A stretch of 61,723 nucleotides of DNA, taken from Acanthamoeba sp. SK_2022b (lineage: Eukaryota > Discosea > Longamoebia > Acanthamoebidae). The stretch covers positions 1 to 61,723 of the forward strand of contig JANDJZ010000003.1 of the NCBI GenBank assembly GCA_027943245.1, given 5' to 3'. The position numbers and the translations under genes were made by a program. Position 1 is the first letter of the stretch. Each line of letters opens with the position of its first letter. The notes under the pieces are model-generated. The model had not been told where the DNA came from. It worked only from the letters and a program-made list of their open reading frames with translations, and ran no database searches. Below, piece by piece: positions 30,736 to 40,147 of this stretch.

Positions 30736-31298
30736 TCGCCGCGGCGTTCGCGCCACGTTTGCCGGTTCAGCCGGTACAAGACATGTTTTTGCAGCGGGTG
30801 CCCCGCCGGCAGGCGTGGGTGCAGGAAGGTTTCGCCGTCAAAGTGCATGCCGATGCGCTCCATCACCCGGCGTGACGGCTGGTTATCTTCGGCGGTGAAG
30901 GACACCACTTCCGGCAAGTGCAGCGTGTCGAAGGCACACGCCAGCGCAGCGCGTGCTGCTTCAGCGGCGTAGCCGTTGCCCCAGTGGGCCGCCGCCAGCC
31001 GCCAACCGATCTCCACGCAGGGGGAGCAAGGCAGATCGTCGCCCGGCCGCGCCAGCCCGACAAAACCGATAAAGGGCGCGCCGCCTTTCACTTCCACCGC
31101 CCATAGCCCCCAGCCATGTTGCTGCATGAAGGCGCGGATGCGTTCGGCCTGCGCGTGGCTTTCTTCGGCCGTCATCGTCGCCGGGAAATAGCGCATCACC
31201 TGCGGATCGGCGTTAAGCGCGGCGAAGGCCGGCAGATCGTCGTCGCGCCAGGGGCGCAGCCGCAGCCTGTCGCTGTCGAGGGTAAGGATGGTTGACAT
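30732..31298 (-). CDS. GNAT-family N-acetyltransferase, RimJ/RimL type
   Basis: A 188-residue acetyltransferase with the RimJ/RimL layout: TDRLRLRPW-like beta strand at the N-terminus (DSDRLRLRPWRDDDLPAF), EIGWRLAAAHWGNGYAAEAARAAL as the acetyl-CoA loop region, and NQPSRRVMERIGM before the last strand. It would acetylate a protein N-terminus or a small amine; the target is unknown. GGAGG lies 10 bases upstream of the ATG at 31298. Convergent with the PPOX gene. Confidence 0.88.
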   Translation of the reverse strand: MSTILTLDSDRLRLRPWRDDDLPAFAALNADPQVMRYFPATMTAEESHAQAERIRAFMQQHGWGLWAVEVKGGAPFIGFVGLARPGDDLPCSPCVEIGWRLAAAHWGNGYAAEAARAALACAFDTLHLPEVVSFTAEDNQPSRRVMERIGMHFDGETFLHPRLPAGHPLQKHVLYRLNRQTWRERRGD

Positions 31299-31319
31299 GA
31301 TGCATAGCCTCCAATGAGC

Positions 31320-31343
31320 AAGGGCGCGGCGAGCCGCGCCCTT
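31320..31343 (-). terminator. Hairpin downstream of yegD
   Basis: A perfect 10-bp stem AAGGGCGCGG / CCGCGCCCTT with a four-base loop lies between the yegD stop and the acetyltransferase start. The following sequence on the minus strand is not T-rich, so it may be a weak or Rho-assisted terminator. Confidence 0.5.
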
Positions 31344-31349
31344 GGGCCG

Positions 31350-32702
31350 TCAACGGAACAGCGTTTGCGCCCAGCGCGCCAGCCCGGCGGTGACCGAGCC
31401 GAAGTCGTTGCCGCCGACGATCGGAATGCCCGGCAGCTGCTGTTGCAGCGCGGCGCGCAGCAGCGGCGAACGCGCGCTGCCGCCGGTCAGGTAGATCACC
31501 TGCGGCGCGGTCTGGCTGCTGGCCAACGCGGCGCTGACCTGCTCTTGGATGCGCATCAACGGCTGCGAGATGGCGTCGGCGAGCTGATCCTGGCTGATGC
31601 TTTCCGCCAGATCGGCCTGGACGAAGCTGAGCGGCGCGCTGATGGCGGTTTGGCCGGACAGGGCTATCTTACTCTCTTCGGCCGCGCGCACCAGTCGGTA
31701 GCTCAGGCGCTGCTGGTACACTTTCAGCAGGCGTTTGACCTTTTCCGGCTCCGCCGCGTCGAGGATCAGATCGCGCAGCACGCGGCCATTGGCGGCGCTG
31801 TAGAAGTCGTTTTGCGCCGGTACGTCGTTGGTCGCCACCGCGTTCCAGTAAGGCAGCGCCGGCAGGGCAATGCCTTTCCCGGTTTCGCCGCCCAGACCGA
31901 ACAGCGGCATCAGCTGTTTGAAGGCCAACATGATGTCCAGATCGTTACCGCCGACCCGGCAGCCGCTGTGGCCCAGCAGGCTCTGCTGACGATCGGCGCG
32001 GTCGCGCCACTGCGGGCCCATCAGCAGCACCGAGCAGTCGGTGGTGCCGCCGCCGATGTCCACCACCAGCACGGTTTGCTCTTCGCTCAGCGTCGCCTCG
32101 AAGTCCAGCCCTGCCGCCACCGGCTCGAACTGGAATTCAATCTCTTTGAAACCGGCGCGTTCGGCGGCGCGCTGCAAAATGCCCTGCGCCTGCCGGTTGG
32201 CCTCTTCGCCGCCGATGCCCTGGAAGTTGATCGGTCGGCCGATCACCGCTTGATCGATACCGGCCTGCAGCACGTTTTCCGCCTGGCGTTTGATGTGGAA
32301 CATCATGGCGCAGACCAGGTCTTCGAACAGGGCGATCTGCTGCGGCTTCAGGCCGTTGGCGCCGAGGAAGGACTTCGGCGAGCGCACGAAGTACACCTCT
32401 TCCGGATCTTCCATGTAGTGCGCCAGCGCCTGCAGGCCGAACAGCACGCTGTCGCCGCCGACCGGAATGTCCTCTTCGCGGTTGTAACTGATGGCGCGGC
32501 GCAGCAGCTGCTGGTTTTCTTCGCTGCCGGTCGGCACCTGCCAATGGCGGTGCAGGCATTCGCTCACCGCTTCGCGGGTCGGCGCGCACAGCATCGAAGG
32601 CAGATACGGTTCGTTGTTTTCCAGCGTCAGCAGCTCGGGGCCGTGGTCGCGCATTACCGCGACGGAACAGTTGGCTGTCCCATAGTCGAATCCAATAAAC
32701 AT
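31350..32702 (-). CDS. yegD: Hsp70-family chaperone-like protein YegD
   Basis: A 450-residue actin/Hsp70-like ATPase without the long substrate-binding tail of DnaK. Phosphate-1 motif is FIGFDYGTANCSVAV at the N-terminus, phosphate-2 is VLVVDIGGGTTDCSV near residues 209-223 and the adenosine motif is VIYLTGGSARSPLL near 407-420. YegD has no firmly known client. The ATG at 32700-32702 starts at the conserved MFIGFDYG; the open extension upstream is dismissed. It is divergent from the alkA-type gene, as yegD and alkA neighbour each other in E. coli. Confidence 0.94.
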   Translation of the reverse strand: MFIGFDYGTANCSVAVMRDHGPELLTLENNEPYLPSMLCAPTREAVSECLHRHWQVPTGSEENQQLLRRAISYNREEDIPVGGDSVLFGLQALAHYMEDPEEVYFVRSPKSFLGANGLKPQQIALFEDLVCAMMFHIKRQAENVLQAGIDQAVIGRPINFQGIGGEEANRQAQGILQRAAERAGFKEIEFQFEPVAAGLDFEATLSEEQTVLVVDIGGGTTDCSVLLMGPQWRDRADRQQSLLGHSGCRVGGNDLDIMLAFKQLMPLFGLGGETGKGIALPALPYWNAVATNDVPAQNDFYSAANGRVLRDLILDAAEPEKVKRLLKVYQQRLSYRLVRAAEESKIALSGQTAISAPLSFVQADLAESISQDQLADAISQPLMRIQEQVSAALASSQTAPQVIYLTGGSARSPLLRAALQQQLPGIPIVGGNDFGSVTAGLARWAQTLFR

Positions 32703-32896
32703 CTCTTTTTTGTCCCCATGCCAATGAAGGGGGGCGACTTTACCCGAGACGGGGCCGGTGGGCAATGCGCTGATGCGCGAGTGTCGAAAAATTTAGCGGG
32801 CGCGGCATCGGCATGCTTAACTTAATGTCCGAATTCCGCACGTCAGCGCGCCAGCCGAGCCCCATAATGCAGAAAAAACCGAACCCGAGCGTTGCC

Positions 32897-34357
32897 ATGA
32901 ATACCCAACAGCAAGCGTTGTACGACGCGCTGCGCGCGCGTGACCGCAAATTCGACGGCCGCTTTTTCGTCGGCGTCTCTTCCACCGGCATTTATTGCCG
33001 CCCGGTGTGCAGCGCCCGCACGCCGAAGCTGGAAAACTGCACCTTCTATCCGAGCGCGGCGGCGGCCGAGCTGGCGGGCTTTCGTCCTTGTCTCAAATGC
33101 CGGCCGGAACTGGCGCCCGGCCTGGCGCTGATTGATCTGGGCAACCGCTATGCACAGGTGGCGGTGCAGCTCATCGAGCAGGGCTATCTGTCCGAACACA
33201 GCTGCGAAGCGCTGGCGGCGCGGCTCGGCATTTCCGATCGCCACCTGCGGCGTATCTTCGCCGAACAGTTTGGCGCTTCGCCGATCGATTACGCGCAGTC
33301 GCACCGGCTGCTGCAGGCCAAACGCCTGTTGGCGGATACCGATCTGCCGCTCAGCGAAGTGGCATTCGCCGCCGGTTTCGGCAGCCTGCGGCGTTTCAAC
33401 GAGCTGTTCAAGGCGCGCTATCGCCTGATTCCGTCGGCGCTGCGCAGCGGCGGCGCGCGCGGTGAACGGGCCGCCGCCAGCGGCCTGGTGTTCCACCTGG
33501 GCTATCGGCCGCCCTATGACTGGGATCGCATGTTGAACTTCTTGCAGGCGCGCGCCGTGCAGGGCGTCGAGCGGGTCGAGGGCCGCCGCTATCTGCGTTC
33601 GATCTCAGTCAGCCAGGGCGGTACGGAGTATTGCGGCTGGCTCAGCGTGCAGCCGGAAGAAGCGCGCAACCGGGTCAGGGTAGAGATCGCGCCGGCGCTC
33701 AGTTTGGTGACGACGGAGGTGCTGCGCCGCATACGCTTGCTGTTCGATTTGGACGCCGCGCCGGAACGCATCAATGAGGCGCTGGGTTCGCTGGCGGCCG
33801 ATGCGCCGGGGCTGCGCTTGCCGGGTTGCGTAAACAGCTTCGAGCAGGCGGCGCGTGCGGTGCTGGGGCAATTGGTCAGCGTGAAAATGGCGGCAACCTT
33901 CGCCGGGCGGATGGCCGAACGTTGGGGAGAACCGCTGGCGGCGCCGCACGAGGGCATCACCCACGTTTTTCCTAGCGCCGAACGGGTGGCGCAGCTGCAG
34001 CCCGAAGCACTGCGCCCGCTCGGGGTACAGCTGAAGCGCGCGGCGGCGCTGATCGAGATCGCCCGCGCGCTGGGCGAAGGGCGGCTGCAGCTCGATAACG
34101 TGCTGGATATCGAACAGGGCATCAAGGCGCTGACCGCGCTGCCGGGCATCGGCAGCTGGACCGCCAGCTATATCGCCATGCGCGCCTGGTCGTGGCCGGA
34201 CGTGTTCCTGGCCGGCGATTACCTGATCAAACAGCGTTTCCCCGGCATGACGCCGCGCCAGATCGAACGCTATGCCGAACGTTGGCGCCCGTGGCGTTCT
34301 TACGCCACGCTGCACCTGTGGCACAACGACGGTTGGGCACCGGAAGGGGAGGAGTGA
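32897..34357 (+). CDS. alkA: Ada-AraC-AlkA fusion: methyl-phosphotriester-sensing DNA-3-methyladenine glycosylase II
   Basis: A 486-residue three-part protein. Residues 1-75 form an Ada-type zinc domain with four cysteines (C34, C38, C65, C68; ICYRPVC-like and CLKC motifs). Residues about 85-185 form an AraC HTH (LGISDRHLRRIFAEQFGASP). Residues about 195-486 form the AlkA glycosylase with helix-hairpin-helix LPGIGSWTASYIAMRAW and catalytic Asp in AGDYLIKQRFPGM. It should remove 3-alkyl purines and may activate genes when methylated. The Ogt-type methyltransferase domain of Ada is absent. Start 32897 (MNTQQQALYD) has a weak ribosome binding site; earlier in-frame ATGs (32825, 32867) are alternatives. 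Confidence 0.92.
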   Translation: MNTQQQALYDALRARDRKFDGRFFVGVSSTGIYCRPVCSARTPKLENCTFYPSAAAAELAGFRPCLKCRPELAPGLALIDLGNRYAQVAVQLIEQGYLSEHSCEALAARLGISDRHLRRIFAEQFGASPIDYAQSHRLLQAKRLLADTDLPLSEVAFAAGFGSLRRFNELFKARYRLIPSALRSGGARGERAAASGLVFHLGYRPPYDWDRMLNFLQARAVQGVERVEGRRYLRSISVSQGGTEYCGWLSVQPEEARNRVRVEIAPALSLVTTEVLRRIRLLFDLDAAPERINEALGSLAADAPGLRLPGCVNSFEQAARAVLGQLVSVKMAATFAGRMAERWGEPLAAPHEGITHVFPSAERVAQLQPEALRPLGVQLKRAAALIEIARALGEGRLQLDNVLDIEQGIKALTALPGIGSWTASYIAMRAWSWPDVFLAGDYLIKQRFPGMTPRQIERYAERWRPWRSYATLHLWHNDGWAPEGEE

Positions 34358-34369
34358 GGCGCATTCGGG

Positions 34370-34723
34370 CTAGCGCGGGGCGTCGATCAGCTGCAGCAGG
34401 CGGCTCATGCCTTCGCGCATCAGGAACGCCAGCAGCTTTTCCCGCTCGGCCGGCGTCAGATGGTAGTAATACTCGATCCAGACCCGAATAGGATCCTGGC
34501 GTTTGATGTCGTAGTCCGGATGGTCGGCCTCGCGTAAGGCCGACAGGCTGCGCGCGCCGAACGGCAGGCTGTCGATATGGTATTCCAGCGCTTTACCCTG
34601 CACGCCGCTGCGGCGGCGGCTGACCCAGCCTTCGCGTCGGGCCATCAGATTGACCCCTTGCGGGGTCGAGGGCAACCCCGCCTTCCCCATCAGTTCCCTG
34701 GCGGAAAACCATTTCTTTTCCAT
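34370..34723 (-). CDS. YfeC-like putative DNA-binding protein (Mu-type HTH)
   Basis: A 117-residue protein. The N-terminal part (about 1-60, WFSARELMGKAGLPSTPQGV and RREGWVSRRRSGVQGKALEY) resembles the Mu repressor/transposase DNA-binding fold seen in YfeC/YfiI-type enterobacterial proteins. The C-terminal part (LTPAEREKLLAFLMREGMSRLLQLI) matches the conserved end of that group. Targets are unknown. AAGGGACT lies upstream of the ATG at 34723. It is convergent with the alkA fusion, 12 bases apart. Confidence 0.8.
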   Translation of the reverse strand: MEKKWFSARELMGKAGLPSTPQGVNLMARREGWVSRRRSGVQGKALEYHIDSLPFGARSLSALREADHPDYDIKRQDPIRVWIEYYYHLTPAEREKLLAFLMREGMSRLLQLIDAPR

Positions 34724-34878
34724 AGTCCCTTATCCCTGAGCTATCACATGTCGAGGAAAATCAACGGATACGTCGATGTCCGCATGGGAGCTTCATCTTA
34801 CTTAATCGTTTAAGCTTCAGGTGTTATTTATATCACTAATCTCGTATTGGTTAACATAATGTGAAAGACGAGAGGTGC

Positions 34879-34901
34879 GGCGCCGCCCGTGAGACGGCGC
34901 C
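34879..34901 (-). terminator. Hairpin downstream of dgcE
   Basis: A perfect 7-bp stem GGCGCCG / CGGCGCC with a 9-base loop lies 15 bases after the dgcE stop on the minus strand. The trailing sequence is only moderately T-rich, so terminator strength is uncertain. Confidence 0.5.
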
Positions 34902-34915
34902 GGCGAGGGAAGGCG

Positions 34916-37900
34916 TTAGCGGATGCCGAAGTAGCCGTCGCTGAGCAGAACCGCCAACGGCTGCTCCAGCGCCACCTGGTCGCCGTCTGCCAGATCGACG
35001 CCGACATCGCGCAGCGCCTGCAGCGTCACCGGCTGGTGGGCCGGCCCGGCGAGCGTTTGCGCCTTGATCCGATGCGCCGCGCCGTTGAGCATCGAGACCA
35101 TCAGCTCATCCATCTGGTTGCAGTGCACGTTGGTGATAAAGCGTTCATCGATGCGAATGATGTCTATCTTCTGATCGCCCAGCTCATCGAAGGCATTGAT
35201 GTTATGCCCAAAGCCATTGACGATCAGTCGGCAGCCCAGCTGCTGCAGTTCGCGCAGACACGCTCGGCACTGCGCGGCGTGCTCCAGCACCACGGCTTCA
35301 TCAACGCTGAACAGCAGTGCCCGCGGCGGCAGCGAGGAAGCGCGCACCGTTTCCGTCAGGAAGCGTTGGAAGTCGGTGTTCAGCAGGCTGTCGGTAGCCA
35401 GCGGCAACGCGAGCGACAGCCCCTTGCGCTTGATGTCGTCGGCGTACGATACCAGCAGCTGCGTCACCGCCCAGCGGTCGATGTCCGGCATCAGGCCGTA
35501 CAGCTGCGCCGCGGCGATGAACGCCTCGTGCGGCAGCGGCCGATCGTCCGGTGCCATCACCTGCAGTTTCACGTGGTGAAACGCGGTCGACAGCGGCGTT
35601 GCCGGCGGCGCGACCGCGCGGGTCAGCAGCCGCAGCTGCCCCTCGCTGATGATCGTCTGTACCTCCTGTGGGTTCAGCAATTCATGCTGCCGTTCCAGCA
35701 GCTGTTTTTGCCGCGTTTCGTACAGATAAACCTGGCCGCGGCCGTGGTGCTTGGCGGTGTAGCAGGCGATGTCGGCCTGGGCCAGCAGTTCGCTGCTTTT
35801 GGCGTCGCCGCCGATGCGCGTGATGCCGGCGCTGGCGCCGACGCGATAAATTTTCCCTTCCCAGTAGAACGGATGCTGGCTGATTTGGCTGACTACCTGT
35901 TGCATCAGCGATTTCGCCTGCTCCAGCCGGCAGTCGAACAGGATCAAACCAAACTCGTCGCCGCCCAGCCGAGCCAGGCAGTCGCTGTTGCGCAGCTGGT
36001 GCCGCATCAGCTGGGCGATGTCCCGCAGCAAGGCATCACCCGCCGCGTGGCCGGCGGTGTCGTTTACCGCTTTGAACCGATCCAGATCGAGGAACACCAG
36101 CGAATGCGGCGACGACGGTTCTCCGCCGGCGGCGATCGCTGCCTTCAGCTGCTTCTCGAAGCGGGTGCGGTTCGGCAGGCCGGTCAGCGCGTCGTGCGAG
36201 GCGCTGTAGCTGAGTTTTTTCATCAGTTCGCGCGAGGCGGTGACGTCTTGCAGCACCATCACCGCGCCCATGGTTTCGCCATCGAGGGTTTTCAGCGGTG
36301 AGACCGACTGCTGCACGTCGAAATAACGTCCGTCGCGGCTATGCAGCACCAGTGCGTAATCCGCCGGCCACTGTCGCGGGTATTGCGTGAGGTTTTCGAT
36401 TTCCGGGCCGTCTTTGCCATTGGTCAGGCGCACCACGCCGGCGACCGGCATGCCGATCGCCAGCTCGAGCGGCCAGCCGCACATCTGCTCGGCCACCGGG
36501 TTCATAAAGGTGATGCGCAGGTGGCTGTCGGTGGAGATCACCCCTTCGCCGATGGCGTCGAGAGTGATGTGCAGGCGCTCTTTTTCTTCGTGCAGCGCCT
36601 CGGCGAGGATCTTGAGCTCGGTCATGTCGATATTGGTGCCGATCATGCGCAGCGGCTGGCCGTGGTCGTCGAGGATCACGTTGCCCTGGCCGCGAATATG
36701 GCGCAATTTGCCGCCGCGCGTGGTAATGCGAAATTCCATAACGAAAGGCTTGGGAGCGGCCAGCAGCGCGGCCAGCTCGCGATCGGTACGCTCGCGATCT
36801 TCCGGCACCAGCAGGGTGCGCCACAGCGCCAGCGTCGGCGTTTGGTCGGGATTGAGATCGTAGAGTTCGAACATGCGCTGATCCCAGGTGAAGTTTTCCT
36901 GGTTCATCACCCATTCCCAAATGCCGACGCCGCCCACCTGGTTGGCCAGCGTAATGCGTTCCACCAGCCGGTTGTTCTCCGCCTCGCTGCGTTTGAGGCC
37001 GCTGATGTCCTCGACCTGAGAGATGAAGTACAGCGGTTGGCCTTCGGCGTCGCGCACCAGCGAGACGGCCAACAGCGCCCAAACGGTCTGGCCGTCGTTG
37101 CGGATATAGCGTTTCTCCATGGTGTAGCTGCTGATGTGGCCGTCGAGCAGATCGTGCAGCTGGCTGAGATCGGCGTTGAGGTCGTCCGGGTGGGTGATGG
37201 CCTGAAACGTCAGGCGGTGCAGCCCTTCCGGCGTATAGCCGAGCAGTTTGCACAGTGCCTGATTGACCTGCAGCCATTTGCCCTCCGGCGACACCAGCGC
37301 CATGCCGATGGCGGAATACTCCAGCGCGCTGCGAAAGCGGCTTTCGCTCTCGACGATGTGCTGTTTCTCCACCCGGAAGGTGTGCATCACCATCGCCATC
37401 GCGTGTGCCGGGATCAGGATCAGCAGCATCGGCAAGTACAGGCCAAGCTCACCGAAGACGTGTGCAGAGGCCTGCAGGTGCAGCACGCCCAGCGAGATCA
37501 GCACCGTGATCAGCAGCAGGGTGCAGAAACAGACGGCGAAGGCTTCGAAGCGCGGCAGCGCGATGGCGGCCCACAGCAGCGGTAGGATGACGAAGGTGAA
37601 CGGGAACGGCAGATAGGTCAGCGCCAGGTAGCTGAAGGCCAGGGAGCCCATCAGCGTGAGCAGCAGTGGGTAGGGGTTCAGCGCCGCCAAGGTGCGGCGG
37701 TGATAGGTGAGGCCGAGCGGCGCCAGCGACAGCACCCCTATCGCTTCGGAGATGAACCAGATGCCGAACGATTGCCAGAACGTTTGATCCGGCGTGGGCG
37801 AGAGCCCGGCGGCCAGCAGCGCGCTGAACAGCGGGGTGAAGATCACGGCGCACACCACAAAGCGCAGCCAGCAGCCCAGATCGCTCAACGGATCGTTCGC

Positions 37901-38242
37901 CGGCAGCGTGCGGCGCAGCAGCAGGGCGCAAACCGCCGCTTCCAGCAGGTTGATGGCGGCCAGCTTGACGGGAGTGGCGCTGACGCCGAACAGCAAGAAG
38001 CTGGCGAGCACGATGCCGAGGCCGCTGGCCAGCAGCGGCAGGCCCCAGTGGCGCGGGGCGTGGCGGTACAGCACGGCGATCGCGGCGGCGGTCGGGAACC
38101 ACAGCGGCGTGAAGTGGCGGGCTTCGCTGGACAGCGACAGGCTCAGCAAGGCGAGTAGAAACGTCGCCAACGCCACTAACAGGGAATGCGTCAGCATGAC
38201 GCCTTTGTGGGTGCCGAACGTGTTCGGCGCGCTGATCTCCAT
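34916..38242 (-). CDS. dgcE: Membrane diguanylate cyclase DgcE (YegE-like)
   Basis: A 1108-residue inner-membrane enzyme. MASE1 sensor with about eight helices spans residues 15-290, then three PAS domains (about 300-418, 425-545, 555-672), GGDEF (about 675-840) and a C-terminal EAL-like domain (about 870-1100). The active site RLGGDEFGL is at 758-766, with an RNSD inhibitory I-site at 751-754. The EAL domain lacks the EAL triad (LPHEAFIAAAQ instead), so only cyclic-di-GMP synthesis is expected; a degenerate EAL is also known for E. coli YegE. The ATG at 38242 has AAGGGTGTCT upstream; a GTG two codons earlier is possible. Confidence 0.93.
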   Translation of the reverse strand: MEISAPNTFGTHKGVMLTHSLLVALATFLLALLSLSLSSEARHFTPLWFPTAAAIAVLYRHAPRHWGLPLLASGLGIVLASFLLFGVSATPVKLAAINLLEAAVCALLLRRTLPANDPLSDLGCWLRFVVCAVIFTPLFSALLAAGLSPTPDQTFWQSFGIWFISEAIGVLSLAPLGLTYHRRTLAALNPYPLLLTLMGSLAFSYLALTYLPFPFTFVILPLLWAAIALPRFEAFAVCFCTLLLITVLISLGVLHLQASAHVFGELGLYLPMLLILIPAHAMAMVMHTFRVEKQHIVESESRFRSALEYSAIGMALVSPEGKWLQVNQALCKLLGYTPEGLHRLTFQAITHPDDLNADLSQLHDLLDGHISSYTMEKRYIRNDGQTVWALLAVSLVRDAEGQPLYFISQVEDISGLKRSEAENNRLVERITLANQVGGVGIWEWVMNQENFTWDQRMFELYDLNPDQTPTLALWRTLLVPEDRERTDRELAALLAAPKPFVMEFRITTRGGKLRHIRGQGNVILDDHGQPLRMIGTNIDMTELKILAEALHEEKERLHITLDAIGEGVISTDSHLRITFMNPVAEQMCGWPLELAIGMPVAGVVRLTNGKDGPEIENLTQYPRQWPADYALVLHSRDGRYFDVQQSVSPLKTLDGETMGAVMVLQDVTASRELMKKLSYSASHDALTGLPNRTRFEKQLKAAIAAGGEPSSPHSLVFLDLDRFKAVNDTAGHAAGDALLRDIAQLMRHQLRNSDCLARLGGDEFGLILFDCRLEQAKSLMQQVVSQISQHPFYWEGKIYRVGASAGITRIGGDAKSSELLAQADIACYTAKHHGRGQVYLYETRQKQLLERQHELLNPQEVQTIISEGQLRLLTRAVAPPATPLSTAFHHVKLQVMAPDDRPLPHEAFIAAAQLYGLMPDIDRWAVTQLLVSYADDIKRKGLSLALPLATDSLLNTDFQRFLTETVRASSLPPRALLFSVDEAVVLEHAAQCRACLRELQQLGCRLIVNGFGHNINAFDELGDQKIDIIRIDERFITNVHCNQMDELMVSMLNGAAHRIKAQTLAGPAHQPVTLQALRDVGVDLADGDQVALEQPLAVLLSDGYFGIR

Positions 38243-38395
38243 AGACACCCTTACCGATGGCCTCTGTCAGTGATTGGATTCATGACGTGGATGAATTAAG
38301 ACGATTTATTGGCAAAGGGTAGTACAGCGCGAGAGGAAAACCTACCGGGAAGGCCGACTTTGCTGCGTTAACGCAAGCCCGGCGACAGAATGACG

Positions 38396-38421
38396 AAAAA
38401 GCCGGCGCGGGGCCGGCTTTT
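38396..38421 (-). terminator. Intrinsic terminator of mgtE
   Basis: The stem AAAAGCCGGC / GCCGGCTTTT with a five-base loop and T-run on the minus strand lies six bases beyond the mgtE stop codon; symmetrical, so it could also act on plus-strand transcripts. Confidence 0.9.
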
Positions 38422-38427
38422 GGCGTA

Positions 38428-39861
38428 TTACAGCAGGAACAGGGTGGCGAGGCCGAGGAAGATGAAAAAGCCGCCGGTGTCGGTCAGCGCGGTGATGAGC
38501 ACGCTCGAGCCGACCGCCGGATCGCGGCCCAGTTTGAGCATGGTCATCGGGATCACCACGCCCATCAGCGCCGCCAGCAGCAGGTTGAGCAGCATCGCCA
38601 GCGTCATCACGCCGCCCATCGCCGCGTCGCCGTACAGCAGCCAGGTGATCACGCCCATGATGCCGCCCCACACCACGCCGTTGATGATGGCCACTCCCAG
38701 CTCTCTGAGCATCAGGCGCGAGATGTTGCCGACTTCGATCTGGTGCAGCGCCAGCGCGCGCACGATCATGGTGATGGTCTGGTTGCCGGTGTTGCCGCCG
38801 ATACCGGCGACGATCGGCATCAGCGCCGCCAGCGCCACCAGCTGGGAAATGGTGTGTTCGAACAGGCCGATCACGCGCGAGGCGACGAACGCGGTGCAGA
38901 GGTTGATCGCCAACCAGGCCCAGCGGGTCTTGACCGCCTTGCTGACCGGGGCGAACACGTCTTCTTCCGGGCTTAAACCGCCCATGCGGCGCAGGTTGGT
39001 GTCGCTCTCTTCGTTGACGGCGTCGACGATCTCTTCGATGGTCAGGCGGCCCATCAGTTTGCCCTTGGCGTCAACCACCGGGGCGCTGATCAGGTCGTAA
39101 CGCTCGAACGCGCCGGCCGCTTCATCGGCCTTGTCTTCGGGCTGAAAGGTGGCGGGATCGCTGTCCATCACTTCGCGCACCGGGATCTCCGGATCGTTCA
39201 GCAGCACCGCGGTCAGCGGCAGCTCGCCCAGCAGGGTGTTTTTGCGGTCGGTGACGAACAGTTTATCGGTGGCGTCGGGAATGGTTTTGCGCATGCGCAA
39301 AAAGCGGTGCACCGCGCCGAGCGTGACGTCCGGCCGCACCGTCACCAGTTCAAAATCCATCATCCAGCCGACGCTGTCTTTGGCGTACTGGCTCATCTCG
39401 CGCACCTGGGCGCGCTGCTCCGGCTCCAGCGAGGTCAGCAACCGGCCCATCAGGTTACGCGGCAGGTATTGCGCCAGGTAGGCCTGTTCGTCGACGTCCA
39501 GCGTTTTGATCGCTTTGAGCAGGTCTTTGTCGCTCATTTCCTCGATCAGGCTGTCCCAGACCGGCTCGGCGACCTCCACCAGCGTCTGGCCGCGCTTGCT
39601 GTTGCCCACCAGCCGCCACAGCGCCATACGTTCATCCTGCGGCAGCGCTTCCAGCAGGTCCGCCAGGTCGGCGGCGTGCATGTCGTCCAACAGGCCGGTG
39701 ATTTCCGCCGTCTGGTTCAGCAGTTCGCTTTGGCTGAGGGCGTGCTCATCCCCTGGCCTGCCGAGAATGCCGTCGACCAATTCCTTATTGTTCAACAACA
39801 GAGTGAGAATGCGCTGGCGGTGTTCAGCGACTTTTTTGACGTTATGGGTTGCGGCTGACAT
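38428..39861 (-). CDS. mgtE: Magnesium transporter MgtE
   Basis: A 477-residue Mg2+ channel/transporter. The cytoplasmic N domain (about 30-160, LLDDMHAADLADLLEALP), two CBS domains (about 165-290) and a five-helix pore domain from about 310 are all present. The pore has the signature ALMPIVAGIGGNTGNQT in TM2 and the TDTGGFFIFLGL ending. The N and CBS domains sense cytosolic Mg2+ and close the channel. The ATG at 39859-39861 has AAGGA upstream. Not in E. coli K-12 at this place, but common in Serratia and relatives. Confidence 0.95.
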   Translation of the reverse strand: MSAATHNVKKVAEHRQRILTLLLNNKELVDGILGRPGDEHALSQSELLNQTAEITGLLDDMHAADLADLLEALPQDERMALWRLVGNSKRGQTLVEVAEPVWDSLIEEMSDKDLLKAIKTLDVDEQAYLAQYLPRNLMGRLLTSLEPEQRAQVREMSQYAKDSVGWMMDFELVTVRPDVTLGAVHRFLRMRKTIPDATDKLFVTDRKNTLLGELPLTAVLLNDPEIPVREVMDSDPATFQPEDKADEAAGAFERYDLISAPVVDAKGKLMGRLTIEEIVDAVNEESDTNLRRMGGLSPEEDVFAPVSKAVKTRWAWLAINLCTAFVASRVIGLFEHTISQLVALAALMPIVAGIGGNTGNQTITMIVRALALHQIEVGNISRLMLRELGVAIINGVVWGGIMGVITWLLYGDAAMGGVMTLAMLLNLLLAALMGVVIPMTMLKLGRDPAVGSSVLITALTDTGGFFIFLGLATLFLL

Positions 39862-39964
39862 GGTGTTCCTTAACGGGCGCTCGGCGTTCCTGACGCAGGC
39901 TCATTAAAAGATAGAGCATAGCGAGTGCCGGAGTCATTTTTATGAAACGGACGGGGCGCGGCGG

Positions 39965-40147
39965 TTATTCAGAGGAGGCGTCCTGTTGCGGCGCGCTGAC
40001 TTCGGCGGCGTTTTGCGCTGCGGCCTGCTTTTTTTCCTGATGATGAGGCACCGCCACCACGGCGGCGTACAGCAGTCGGCCGACTAAAATGATAAAGCTG
40101 ATAAACAACACTATCTTCGTCATCTGTCCGGTGGTTTTCTTGCGCAT
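39965..40147 (-). CDS. yfgG: Small membrane protein YfgG (DUF2633)
   Basis: A 60-residue protein with one hydrophobic segment (about 10-30, TKIVLFISFIILVGRLLYAA) after a basic N-terminus and with a Gln/Ala-rich charged tail. The MTKIVLFISFI core and the HHQEKKQA tail resemble enterobacterial YfgG (DUF2633), which in E. coli also lies near ppx; a link to nickel/cobalt tolerance has been reported there. The start is ATG 40145-40147 with GGGTGAT upstream; ATG for MTKIV is an alternative. It stands alone between mgtE and ppx. Confidence 0.8.
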   Translation of the reverse strand: MRKKTTGQMTKIVLFISFIILVGRLLYAAVVAVPHHQEKKQAAAQNAAEVSAPQQDASSE

